A stretch of DNA of 64,000 nt from Carex sylvatica (Eukaryota > Streptophyta > Magnoliopsida > Poales > Cyperaceae): the NCBI GenBank assembly GCA_964058845.1, contig CAXKVR010000141.1, positions 1 through 64,000 of the forward strand. Direction: 5' to 3'. The position numbers and the translations under genes were made by a program. Positions 55,568 to 64,000 of this stretch are shown here, in pieces. The number at the start of each line of letters is the position of its first letter. Position 1 is the first letter of the stretch. The notes under the pieces are model-generated. The model had not been told where the DNA came from, did no database searches, and was given only the letters and a program-made list of their open reading frames with translations.

Positions 55568-55979
55568 ACACGACCCGTGTACGACAGTACACGACCCGTG
55601 TACGACAGTACACGACCCGTGTACGACAGTACACGACCCGTGTACGACAGTACACGACCCGTGTACGACAGTACACGACCCGTGTACGACAGTACACGAC
55701 CCGTGTACGACAGTACACGACCCGTGTACGACAGTACACGACCCGTGTACGACAGTACACGACCCGTGTACGACAGTACACGACCCGTGTACGACAGTAC
55801 ACGACCCGTGTACGACAGTACACGACCCGTGTACGACAGTACACGACCCGTGTACGACAGTACACGACCCGTGTACGACAGTACACGACCCGTGTACGAC
55901 AGTACACGACCCGTGTACGACAGTACACGACCCGTGTACGACAGTACACGACCCGTGTACGACAGTACACGACTCGTGT
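55568..55979 (+). repeat. Perfect 21-bp minisatellite in the LTR
   Basis: Nineteen uninterrupted units of 21 bp (399 bp) plus a partial variant unit. Each unit holds the near-palindrome ACACGACCCGTGT followed by ACGACAGT. No differences between units until the last (GACTCGTGT). The related LTR at 13268 has a single copy of such a word here, so expansion is specific to this copy or subfamily. Both strands are open in one frame only because the unit is 7 codons long. Confidence 0.97.
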
Positions 55980-56356
55980 AAGCTGATACGACCCGTGTAG
56001 GAAATTACACGGTCTGTGTCAGGGACTGAGAGGCAGAACTGAGATAAGTCTGAAACCCTGAAAACGCCTTTTATTATTGATTTAAACCAAATTTATTTAC
56101 TGTCTTTGATTTAATTACTATTATTGAACTGATTAGGAATTAAATACCAAAAACCAACCATTTCTCACTTCTAGTCTTTAACTGATTTAAATAGAGTCCG
56201 GTTTAGATTTGAACCGTCCCTGTGATCGATACCCGACGATATACTACTCGATAGAACTGTGCACTTGCAGTCTGAACCGAATGTGTATTAAAGGTTAAAA
56301 GGTATAGCTTGCTGTACTAAAACTTTGTACCATACGCTTTTGTGTGAACAAGTTTT

Positions 56357-56374
56357 TGGCGCCGTTGCCGGGGA
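56357..56374 (+). other. Primer-binding site, second Athila
   Basis: TGGCGCCGTTGCCGGGGA, identical to the site at 28140 and complementary to tRNA-Asp. Confidence 0.88.
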
Positions 56375-56460
56375 CGGCATCATTTATTTTCTGGATTTTT
56401 GCTTAATTTAGTTAATCTAGATTTTAATCTTTATCTTTTCTGTTCTTTTTTATCTCTCTC

Positions 56461-57640
56461 AGGAACAAGCTGGAATTCATACTACCTCCAAAGGGCGATT
56501 ACCATCTGAGGAGTAGGGGACCAGTACTTGACACGGACCGCACAACATCTGATACGGTCCGTGTAACCCCTCCAGACCCATCTGTTCATGTACAACCACC
56601 TCTCAACATGGCTGCTTTTTCCAATCCGAATCTGACAGCCGTACCCCCTGGCCAACAACCTCCTCACACGGGTCGTGCAAGAGACACACGGTCCGTACAC
56701 TCTGAGCACCCGAGCCAGAATTCAAAGAGTGAAGGGGAGAAGGAAGGGGAGGAATATCTGGCTGATGACATGGATGATATGAGCATGCACGGCTTTCAAC
56801 CAAGGACTCTTCGTGAGTTCAATGTGCCTCGAGCTGGAGACGTGAGGGGTGCAATCAGGCTGCCAAGAATTCCAGGGCAACAACCGACCTTAATCCGAGC
56901 ATTGTCAACATTGTGCAGCAAAACACCTTCAATGGCTTGGATCATGAAGATCCACACACTTATCTCCAAACTTTTCTCGAGTGTTGTACCACCATTAAGA
57001 CCAATGGGGCACAGTCTGATTACATTAAACTTGCTTTGTTTCCTTTCACACTTAGGGATAAAGCCAAGAAATGGTTAGGGTCATTACCAAGGGATTCTAT
57101 TACCAACTGGAGGGAATTGTCTAATTTGTTTTTAACTAGGTTTTTCCCTCATAAAAGAACTGCTAAGGTGAGAACCCAACTGACTGGCTTTAGGCAAATA
57201 TCTGATGAACCCCTGAACGAGTCCTGGGAAAGGTTTAGGGAGTTACAGTATTCTTGTCCATACCATGGCCTCCCTGATTGGTTATTGATGCAGGTGCAGC
57301 TCTTATGTCAAGGGAACCTCACGAGGCTATGCATTTGATTGACAGCATGGCTCAGAATCAGCAATGGTCCGGCCGAGACAACACTCGACCAGGAGGTGAA
57401 GGCAAATTCGAAGTGGATCAGATCACTGCCCTAACCGCCAAAATAGATGCTATGCAGAGAGCATTCGACAAGATGAGCGTGAAGGCGGTCGCCAGCCAGC
57501 AGCCACAGCCCTGTGTCATGTGCGACGATGAGGGGCATGCGTATGAGCAATGCCCACTGGCGCAAGATGATGGAGAGACCGAACAAGTCCAATCTCTCAA
57601 CAATGAACCATCATATTTCCCAAAACCTCCTTACAGCTGA
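56461..57640 (+). pseudogene. Second Athila gag
   Basis: The reading frame appears open from about 56461 (NKLEFILPPKGDYHLRSRG), with ATG at 56608. It contains FQPRTLREFNVPRAGD, then, after a one-base loss near 56890, IVQQNTFNGLDHEDPHTYLQ, LALFPFTLRDKAKKWLGSLP, LFLTRFFPHKRTAKVRTQL and ESWERFRELQYSCPYHGLP. Near 57290 a deletion of probably 50-70 bp removes the family segment after DWLL and changes frame; IDAGAALMSREPHEAMHLID continues. Zinc knuckle CVMCDDEGHAYEQCP ends the domain; TGA at 57638-57640. The N-terminal part is rich in HTGR, HTDR and TRTV, the translation of the family dyad word. Confidence 0.85.
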
Positions 57641-59668
57641 TTCTACTCCAAGGACCCGGTTGAGCGACAAAACTGGAGATGGCAACAAAACGCTTCTAAC
57701 CCACCATTCAACAACACTTCCAACCCACCATTCAACAACACTTCCAACCCATCCTTCAACAATGAATATTCTCCATCCTTCAGCAACTCTTCTGGCCACA
57801 ACAACAACAGGAACTTCTACCAGAATGCTTCCTTTCTGAATCAGAACAACCGAGCGCCTCATCCAAATCCTTCCAAGCCATACACCTCTCCACTTGTTGC
57901 TCCCGTGGTGAGTAATTTCATGAATGAGCAGGGCAAGATGAACCAGATGATGTTCGAACAAATGCAACAAATACAAACGATGAACGCTCAGATACTTGCT
58001 CAGAATAAGTTGATGATGGAACACATGGGTAACCACACTCAACCTGGGAAGCTTCCCAGCCAACCTGAAGTAAATCCCAAAGGAGAAATAAAAGCAATGG
58101 ATCTGAGAAGTGGGACCCATTATCAAGGACTTGTCATGCCCTCTGACCAGAATACCAAGCACACGGGTCGTACAGAAGTTACACGGACCGTGTCAGACCC
58201 ACCAATGAAGGGAAATCCAGGTCGTACCAAAGCTACACGACCCACTGTGAATGAAGCGACCCCTGTGCACACGGACCATGCAGACTCAACATGGGTCGTA
58301 CAACCACAGCCTAAGAACCCTGACCATGTAGAGTCAACACGGCCCGCAGTTCATGAAAGCAACACATCGCACACGGACCGTGCAACTGACACACGGATCG
58401 TGCAGAAGGACACAGACAGTCAGCAGAAAGAGGCCGTGAAACCACCACCATACCGGCCACCTGTTCCTTTCCCCCAGAGACTAGCTGACAACAAATTGAA
58501 TGAGCAATTCGCTAAATTCGCCAATGTTCTCAAACAACTGCATATCACCATTCCATTCACCGAGGCTTTGGTCCAAATGCCTACCTATGCCAAGTTCCTG
58601 AAAGACATCTTATCCAACAAGAGGAGCTTGGGAGGGCACGAGACGGTGAAATTGATGGAGCAGTGCAGTGCCATCCTGCAAAGTGAGCTACCACCCAAAC
58701 TGGATGACCCTGATAAGTTTTCTATTCCTTGCATTATAGGAAAAGCCACGATCAAAAAGGCTATGTGCAATTTGGGAGCAAGCGTGAGTCTCATGCCACG
58801 CACCATATTTGATCGAATGGGGGTAGGTGAGCTTAGACCTACGCGAATGACATTACAGCTAGCAGACTCCTCGGTAAGACTTCCACTTGGCATAGTGGAA
58901 GATGTACCTGTTCAGGTTGGTAAGTACTTTGTACCTGTTGATTTTGTTGTAATGGAAATGGAAGAAGATAAGGAAGTCCCCATTATTCTGGGACGACCTT
59001 TTCTGAGAACTGCAGGTGCAATAATTGATGTGTGTCAAGGAACACTAACTTTGAACTTTAGAGGGGAGAGGGTGAAATTCCAGATAGACCGCGCCATGAA
59101 GTATCCATCACCAACCGGGTCTTGTTTTAGGATTGATGTGATCGAAGATTGCTTGACAGACTTGGCCGATGACTACTTTCTTGAGAAAGTCAACAATTCG
59201 TTAAGGTACTATTCTGATTTCTTATCCGAGTTGTAGGTTGAAACAAGCGAATTGGGGTCGATTTGTGCAGCAGATGCGCGAACTGCCAATCTGGAGAACC
59301 TGGGACACGGACTGGATGGATCCCACACGGACCGTACATCACTTTCTGAGAAACAGAACAGAGAGGCTGAGTCGAACAAGGCTGACACGGACCGTAACAA
59401 CAGCCAGACAGAGCATCCAACCCCTGAGCTCAAGACTCTGCCATCTAACCTCAGGTACGAGTTCCTGGGCCCCGATAAGTCTTGTCCTGTGATTGTAAAT
59501 GCAGGTTTAAACTCCGATCAGACCGCTAAACTCTTGGAAAAGCTAAAGATTCACAAAGGCGCAATCGGATATTCAATCAAAGACCTGAAGGGAATCCATC
59601 CATCTATCTGCTCGCATCGGATCTTACTCGAGGATGATCACAAGCCATCTGTTGAGCACCAGCGATGA
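57641..59668 (+). pseudogene. Second Athila protease region and linker
   Basis: Continues the gag frame. First a fivefold NNTSNP-type low-complexity part and a Met/Gln-rich helix (MNQMMFEQMQQIQTMNAQIL). A spacer with the dyad word follows, then PPVPFPQRLADNKLNEQFAK, PTYAKFLKDILSNKRSLGGH and the retropepsin at about 58700-59100: CNLGASVSLMP (Asn where Athila usually has Asp, so the active site is probably lost), VPIILGRPFLRTAGAIIDV. TAG at 59234-59236, then the linker with two more dyad words, and TGA at 59666-59668 where the other Athila has Arg, a CGA-to-TGA change. Confidence 0.85.
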
Positions 59669-60879
59669 CTCAACTCCAATCTGAAAGAGGTAGTCAAAAA
59701 GGAGATTTTCAAACTCCTTGATGCCGGTATTATCTACTCAATCTCTGATAGCAAATGGGTGAATCCCGTTCATGTGGTGCCAAAGAAAGGAGGCGCGACA
59801 GTGGTACGGAATGAGAAAAATGAGTTGATCCAAACGCGTATCGTGTCTGGTTATCGAATGTGTATTGATTACAGGAAACTCAATGCAGCCACGCGCAAAG
59901 ATCATTTTTCATTACCATTTGTTGATCAACTCCTGGAAAAGCTTGCCAATCATTCTTATTTCTGTTACCTTGATGGTTATTATGGTTTCTTCCAAATACC
60001 CATCCACCCAAATGACCAAGAAAAGACCACTTTTACCTGTCCCTATGGTACATTTACTTATCGTAGGATGCCATTTGGTCTTTGTAATGCACCAGTAACC
60101 TTCCAGAGAGCCATGATGGCCATCTTTTCTGACTTTATTGAGAATGAGGTTGAGGTTTTTATGGATGACTTTTCTGTCTACGGTGCTTGTTTTGATTCTT
60201 TTTTAGCTAACCTCTGTAAGATTTTGCAGAAGTGTGAGGACGTAAATCTGATTCTGAATTGGGAAAAATGTCACTTCATGGTTCAGGAGGGTGTTGTTCT
60301 AGGACATGTTGGACCTCCAAGGGCATTGAAGTTGATAAAGCTAAGATTGAGGTGATTGAAAAACTCGAGATCCCGACCAGTGTCAAAGGGGTTCGAAGTT
60401 TTCTGGGACATGCAGGTTTCTACCGCCAGTTCATCAAGGACTTCTCTAAGATCGCGAAACCACTGACAAATCTACTCATTAAAGACTCTGATTTCATTTT
60501 TACTGATGATTGTGTTTAGTCTTTTTGCAGTTTGAAAGAAGCTCTCATTTCAGCGCCCATCTTGCAGCCACCTGACTGATCTCTACCATTCGAACTGATG
60601 TGTGATGCAAGCGATTATGCAGTGAGAGTGGTTCTCAGGCAGAGGAAGGACAACAAGCCGTGTGCTATCTATTACGCTAGCAAGGTGCTGGATCCAGCCC
60701 AAATGAACTACACCACAACTGAGAAAGAGCTTCTCGCCGTCGTGTTCGCTCTCGACAAGTTCAGATCATACTTGGTTGGTTCAAAGATAGTTGTCTACAC
60801 GGACCATGCCGCACTCAGGTATTTGCTAAGTAAACAAGATGTCAAACCTAGATTGATTAGATGGATCCTTCTTTTGTAG
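59669..60879 (+). pseudogene. Second Athila RT and RNase H
   Basis: RT is open from 59669 to 60355 with PVHVVPKKGGATVV, RMCIDYRKLNAATRKDHF, FCYLDGYYGFFQIPI, MPFGLCNAPVTFQRAMM and catalytic FMDDFSVYG. Near 60315, after VVLGHV, the frame shifts and KGIEVDKAKIEVIEKL continues. Stops in the new frame: TAG at 60517-60519, TGA at 60577-60579 (Trp in the other Athila) and TAG at 60877-60879 (Gln in the other Athila). RNase H keeps [19 protein letters not shown] and [10 protein letters not shown]. Confidence 0.9.
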
Positions 60880-62502
60880 GAATTTGATATCGAAATCAGG
60901 GACAAAAAGGGAGTCAAAAACACTATGGCAGACCATCTATCCCGCCTTTGCTGGGAAGACAAGGGCAGTGCCAACCTACCGATCAATGACTCATTCCCTG
61001 ATGAATATCTCCTCTCAGTCTCTGTTCAGGAAGTACTTGACACGGACCGTACAGAATCTCACACGGGTCGTGCAATACAACACCAGGGTCGCACAACCAG
61101 TGACACGGACCGTATCACCAACCAATCCGTCCCTTGGTATGCAGACATCGCGAATTTCCTTATTTCTGGAGCATTCTCAGACCGTATCACCAACCAATCC
61201 ATCCCTTGGTATGCAGACATCGCGAATTTTCTTGTTTCTGGAGCATTCCCTTCCACCATGACTTACCAGCAGAAGAAGAAGCTTCGATCAGATGCCAGGT
61301 ATTACTTTTGGGATGACCCTTATCTTTTCAAAGCAGATGTAGACGGTATCTATCGACGTTGTGTGCCGTACGAGGAGACGCATTCCATTCTCGAGCATTG
61401 CCACTCCTCAGCTTATGGAGGACATGCTTCCTTATCCAAGACGGCAACAAAGGTATTGCAATCTGGTTTCTTTTGGCCTTCTATTTTCAACGATACGAGA
61501 ACCTTTGTCTCGGCTTGTGACAAGTGTCAATGCACCGGGAACATCACCAAGCGACATGAGATGCCTCTTCATTCTATCCTCGAGGTAGAGATTTTTGATG
61601 TATGGGGCATTGATTTCATGGGACCATTCCCATCGTCATGTGGGTATGAGTACATCTTGGTTGCCGTTGACTACGTGTCCAAATGGGTTGAAGCAGTGGC
61701 TTGCAAGAAAGCAGACTCAAATGCAGTGAAGCGGCTGTTCAATGACATCATTTTCTCTCGCTTTGGAGTACCACGAACCGTCATCAGTGATAGAGGCAAG
61801 CACTTCATCAACCGGCAATTTGACAATCTCTTGAGCCGTCATGGGGTGACCCACAAGGTAGCCACTTCTTATCACCCTCAATCTAATGGTCAAGCTGAGA
61901 TTTCTAACAGGGAAATCAAGTCCATCTTGGAGAAGACTGTGGCTAGGACACGCAAAGATTGGTCACTCAAGCTGAATGATGCGCTCTGGGCATACCGAAC
62001 TGCCTTCAAGACACCGATTGGGATGAGCCATTTTAAGCTGGTGTACAGAAAACCTTGCCACCTACCTGTCGAAATCGAACACAAGGCATACTGGGCCATG
62101 CGAACAATCAATATGGACATGGTGGCAGCTGGCGAGAAGCGCATCTTTGACTTGCACGAGTTGGAGGAAATGCGTTTGTACGGCTACGAGAACACAAGAA
62201 TCTACAAAGAGAGAACCAAGCAGGTGCATGACAAGCGCATCACGCCGCGTGAATTTAGTAAAGGTAATCTTGTCCTCTTGTTTAATTCTAGACTTAGACT
62301 TTTTCCAGGTAAGCTGAAGTCTAGATGGTCTGGCCTGTTCCAAGTGACGAATGTGTATCACTATGGCGCAATTGAGATTGCAAGTTCAGATGGACAGATT
62401 TTCAAAGTCAATGGTCAGCGTCTCAAGCATTACATTGCTGACCATCCCCAGACCGAGCGTTTCGAGCAGGATCTCTTCGATCCCGCCCCAGCCGATACTT
62501 AG
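60880..62502 (+). pseudogene. Second Athila integrase, frame intact
   Basis: Open from 60880 to the stop at 62502. Start: [16 protein letters not shown], then a spacer with dyad words and an in-frame 72-bp tandem duplication (61108-61251). Zinc domain: [25 protein letters not shown]. Core: [44 protein letters not shown], giving D-D-E. C-terminal: [47 protein letters not shown]. All catalytic residues are present. This is the domain the other Athila has lost. It is translated only if ribosomes pass the upstream stops, so it is not functional here. Confidence 0.9.
61108..61251 (+). repeat. 72-bp in-frame tandem duplication in pol
   Basis: Two adjacent 72-bp units encoding [20 protein letters not shown] and a near-identical second copy, each starting GACCGTATCACCAACCAATC. 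Offset exactly 72 bp (24 codons). A handful of substitutions distinguish the units. Confidence 0.92.
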
Positions 62503-63396
62503 ACACAGGTGGTCAAGCTCGAGACCCAAAACGAGCGCTTCTTGGGAGGCAACCCAAGCCTCTTTTTTTAGATTTTCTTGTACTTTTTGGTTATTTTGCA
62601 TTTCGTTCCTTACATTCAGGTTTCTTTTTAGTTATCTTGCATTTTAGAAACCCGAAGGGTGCCGTTTCAGGTTCAACAGCTCACACAACTCGTACAACCT
62701 CTGTACGACCCGTATCATGCGACAGACTTGCTCGACAGGTTCAGCAGCTCACACGGCCCAGGATTTACACGACACGTACAACTTCTGTACGACCCGTATC
62801 ATGGGAGTAACTTGCACAACCCGTTCAGCAGCTCACATGGGCCAGCTATTACACACCTGTGTATACTGTATACGGACCGTATCAATGCCAACAGTCGCGT
62901 CCTCTCCACATTAATGACGCCCTTCTCTTTAAAAAGGCTCCTCCCGTTTGACTCAGCTGCCCACAGTACACCCGACCTGAACATCTCTTCTCCTCTGTGT
63001 CAACCCAGGCGATCCAACCCGAGCAAAACCTTCCCTTCTCCCGTATTGTTGTGCCACCGCCGCCTTTTATCTCCCGAGCACCAATCTGCGTAGCTGCGCC
63101 ACCACCTTGCCACCGACTGCTTCTCCTTCTTGGCCTTCGACTTCTCCCCTGCGCCATCACCTTCCACGCGGGTAAGTTTCCCTCTTTCTCTCCCTTTATT
63201 CCTTCTACGGCACCTCTGTTTTCTGAGCGGAAACCCTAGTCCGACCTGTATCAGCCCTTGTCCAACCCATGTCAGTATATGTCCGACCCGTACCATTACT
63301 TGTCATACCCATACCAGACTGTGTCCAACCCGTGTCAGTATCTGTCCGACCCATACCATTACCCGTCCGACCCATATCGGCCTTCCAGGGCACCAT
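62503..63396 (+). other. pol-ORF3 spacer with two tandem series
   Basis: Non-coding. 62670-62850: two to three units of about 68-84 bp, each with GGTTCAGCAGCTCACAC and CTGTACGACCCGTATCATG. 63261-63386: two 63-bp units (TCCAACCCATGTCAGTATAT and its variant). CACGACCCGT-type words are frequent. A TATA-like TTTAAAAAGG near 62928 and a CT-rich leader (63165-63200) could serve ORF3, but this is weak. Confidence 0.65.
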
Positions 63397-64000
63397 GTTC
63401 AATGAACACCGCTCCAAACACGCAAATGAGCGGAGGCAGCTCGCTCTCCGTGCCGAGCAACAACAACGTGCATGCACGCCCACTCCTTCTGGGCCCGACA
63501 GTGCTACATCCGCCCATGCCTCGTCCCCCGTTCTTCCCCTCGATCTCCTCATTCTTCCTCTTCCCATCACTCTTCATATCACACTTCTCATTCTGGCTCG
63601 AGTTCCTATGACACTGAGGAACGCGACACCCCATCTGAGGGATATACTGATAGGGCCAATGCATATGTGGCCGAGTATTTCCCCATACCCACGCGTCGCC
63701 AGTTTGGCCATTTTGACCTCCTACGGCAGAGGAAGTTTGAGAACACTCGGGTAGTCAACTTCGCGGCCCTTCGCACCTTCGGCATAGAGGAGGAGTTCCT
63801 TCACCTCACGGGACGGATCGGGATTACTCCTGCTTTCTGGGCTATTGACATGTTTGGCTACATAAAACTCACGCATGAGTTTCTCTCTTCTCTCAAGAAT
63901 CAAGTAGAACAATAATGATCGTCCTTACATCAAGTTCCAGCTCTGCCACCAGTCTCACCGTGTTTGGGTCTCTACTCTACGCGAGTGGTTCGGTTTTGTG
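63397..64000 (+). pseudogene. Athila ORF3 (env-like position), N-terminal part
   Basis: Likely start ATG 63397 (MFNEHRSKHANERRQLAL). It changes frame in the Pro/Ser-rich part near 63530 and then reads PRSPHSSSSHHSSYHTSHSG, EYFPIPTRRQFGHFDLLRQ, VVNFAALRTFGIEEEFLHL, and YIKLTHEFLSSL. The last segments match the conserved block of the Athila ORF3 family (pattern: ALRTLGI..E, followed by LT.EFLSSL). At about 63905 it hits tandem stops in this frame, while the +1 frame stays open to the edge (NDRPYIKFQLCHQSHRVW). The protein's role is unknown; it sits where retroviruses have env. The remainder lies outside the window. Confidence 0.75.

Larger units (their letters stand above)
54561..56350 (+). mobile_element. 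Athila (second element) 5' LTR
   Basis: 1790 bp, TGATATCCCACAAACG to TTGTGTGAACA. It aligns with the truncated LTR at 13268-14663 but is expanded by a 21-bp minisatellite. It also has three copies of GATCTTTCAACCA near 55320-55410. Confidence 0.88.
54561..64000 (+). mobile_element. Athila-type element, large, runs off the window
   Basis: LTR (54561-56350), tRNA-Asp primer site, gag, protease, RT, RNase H, integrase and the start of ORF3. The 3' LTR lies beyond the window, so length and target duplication are unknown. Gag, pol and ORF3 all carry lesions. A family word of the ACACGGACCGTGT / ACACGGGTCGTGC type recurs in the LTR, gag leader, gag tail, protease-RT linker, RNase H-integrase linker and 3' spacer. 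Confidence 0.93.

Noticed and set aside
55568..55979. CRISPR-like regular array
   Set aside because: The units are contiguous 21-bp tandem copies with no variable spacers, inside a plant LTR. It is a minisatellite.
55554..55981. 134-138-codon frames on both strands across the minisatellite
   Set aside because: They are simple translations of a 7-codon repeat unit that lacks stops in either strand. No evidence of a protein.

Overview
This window is plant nuclear DNA, almost certainly angiosperm heterochromatin. Every recognisable gene belongs to a plant transposable element: Ty1/copia SIRE, Ty3/gypsy Tekay, Athila and Tat, and an L1-type LINE. The rest is mostly a tandem satellite. I see no intact host gene, no rRNA or tRNA gene, no CRISPR array and no prokaryotic-style operon. 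The species cannot be named from this sequence.

Layout. (1) 1-10748: plus-oriented array of an 81-bp satellite. Up to about 9640 it forms a 1525-bp higher-order repeat (HOR) of 19 monomers; beyond that the monomers are diverged. (2) 10749-24947: the same satellite family in a second subfamily and the opposite orientation. It is interrupted by a gene-like insert with splice-site-like borders (11095-12236), and by a truncated Athila-type LTR (13268-14663) fused to a 5'-truncated SIRE element (14664-23808). (3) 24948-43843: a decayed Tekay element on the minus strand. Its left LTR is split by a very young Athila element (26565-35140) with a 5-bp target duplication, near-identical LTRs and no integrase. 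(4) 43844-45660: a patchwork junction, then a truncated Tat fragment with two RNase H domains. (5) 46358-53951: a probable degenerate TIR transposon, itself interrupted by a full-length but dead L1-type LINE (47301-53727) with a 13-bp target duplication. (6) 54343-54531: a hAT-like MITE. (7) 54561-64000: a second, larger and older Athila element, running off the right edge within its ORF3. Its 5' LTR carries a perfect 21-bp minisatellite.

How the parts relate. The order of events can be read from the nesting: the minus satellite is host, the SIRE block and Tekay entered it, and Athila entered the Tekay LTR. In parallel, a TIR element received the LINE. Nearly all element genes are pseudogenes, and many of the stops look like C-to-T or G-to-A changes, as expected for methylated DNA. 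The points most worth follow-up are: a dyad word (ACACGG-N-CCGTGT type) that recurs at matching places in two Athila families; an AACGTT-based word that fills both the SIRE LTR and its pol-env spacer; a second retropepsin-like ORF in the Tekay leader; the young but integrase-less Athila; and a cluster of single-base indels in one HOR copy that looks like an assembly error.
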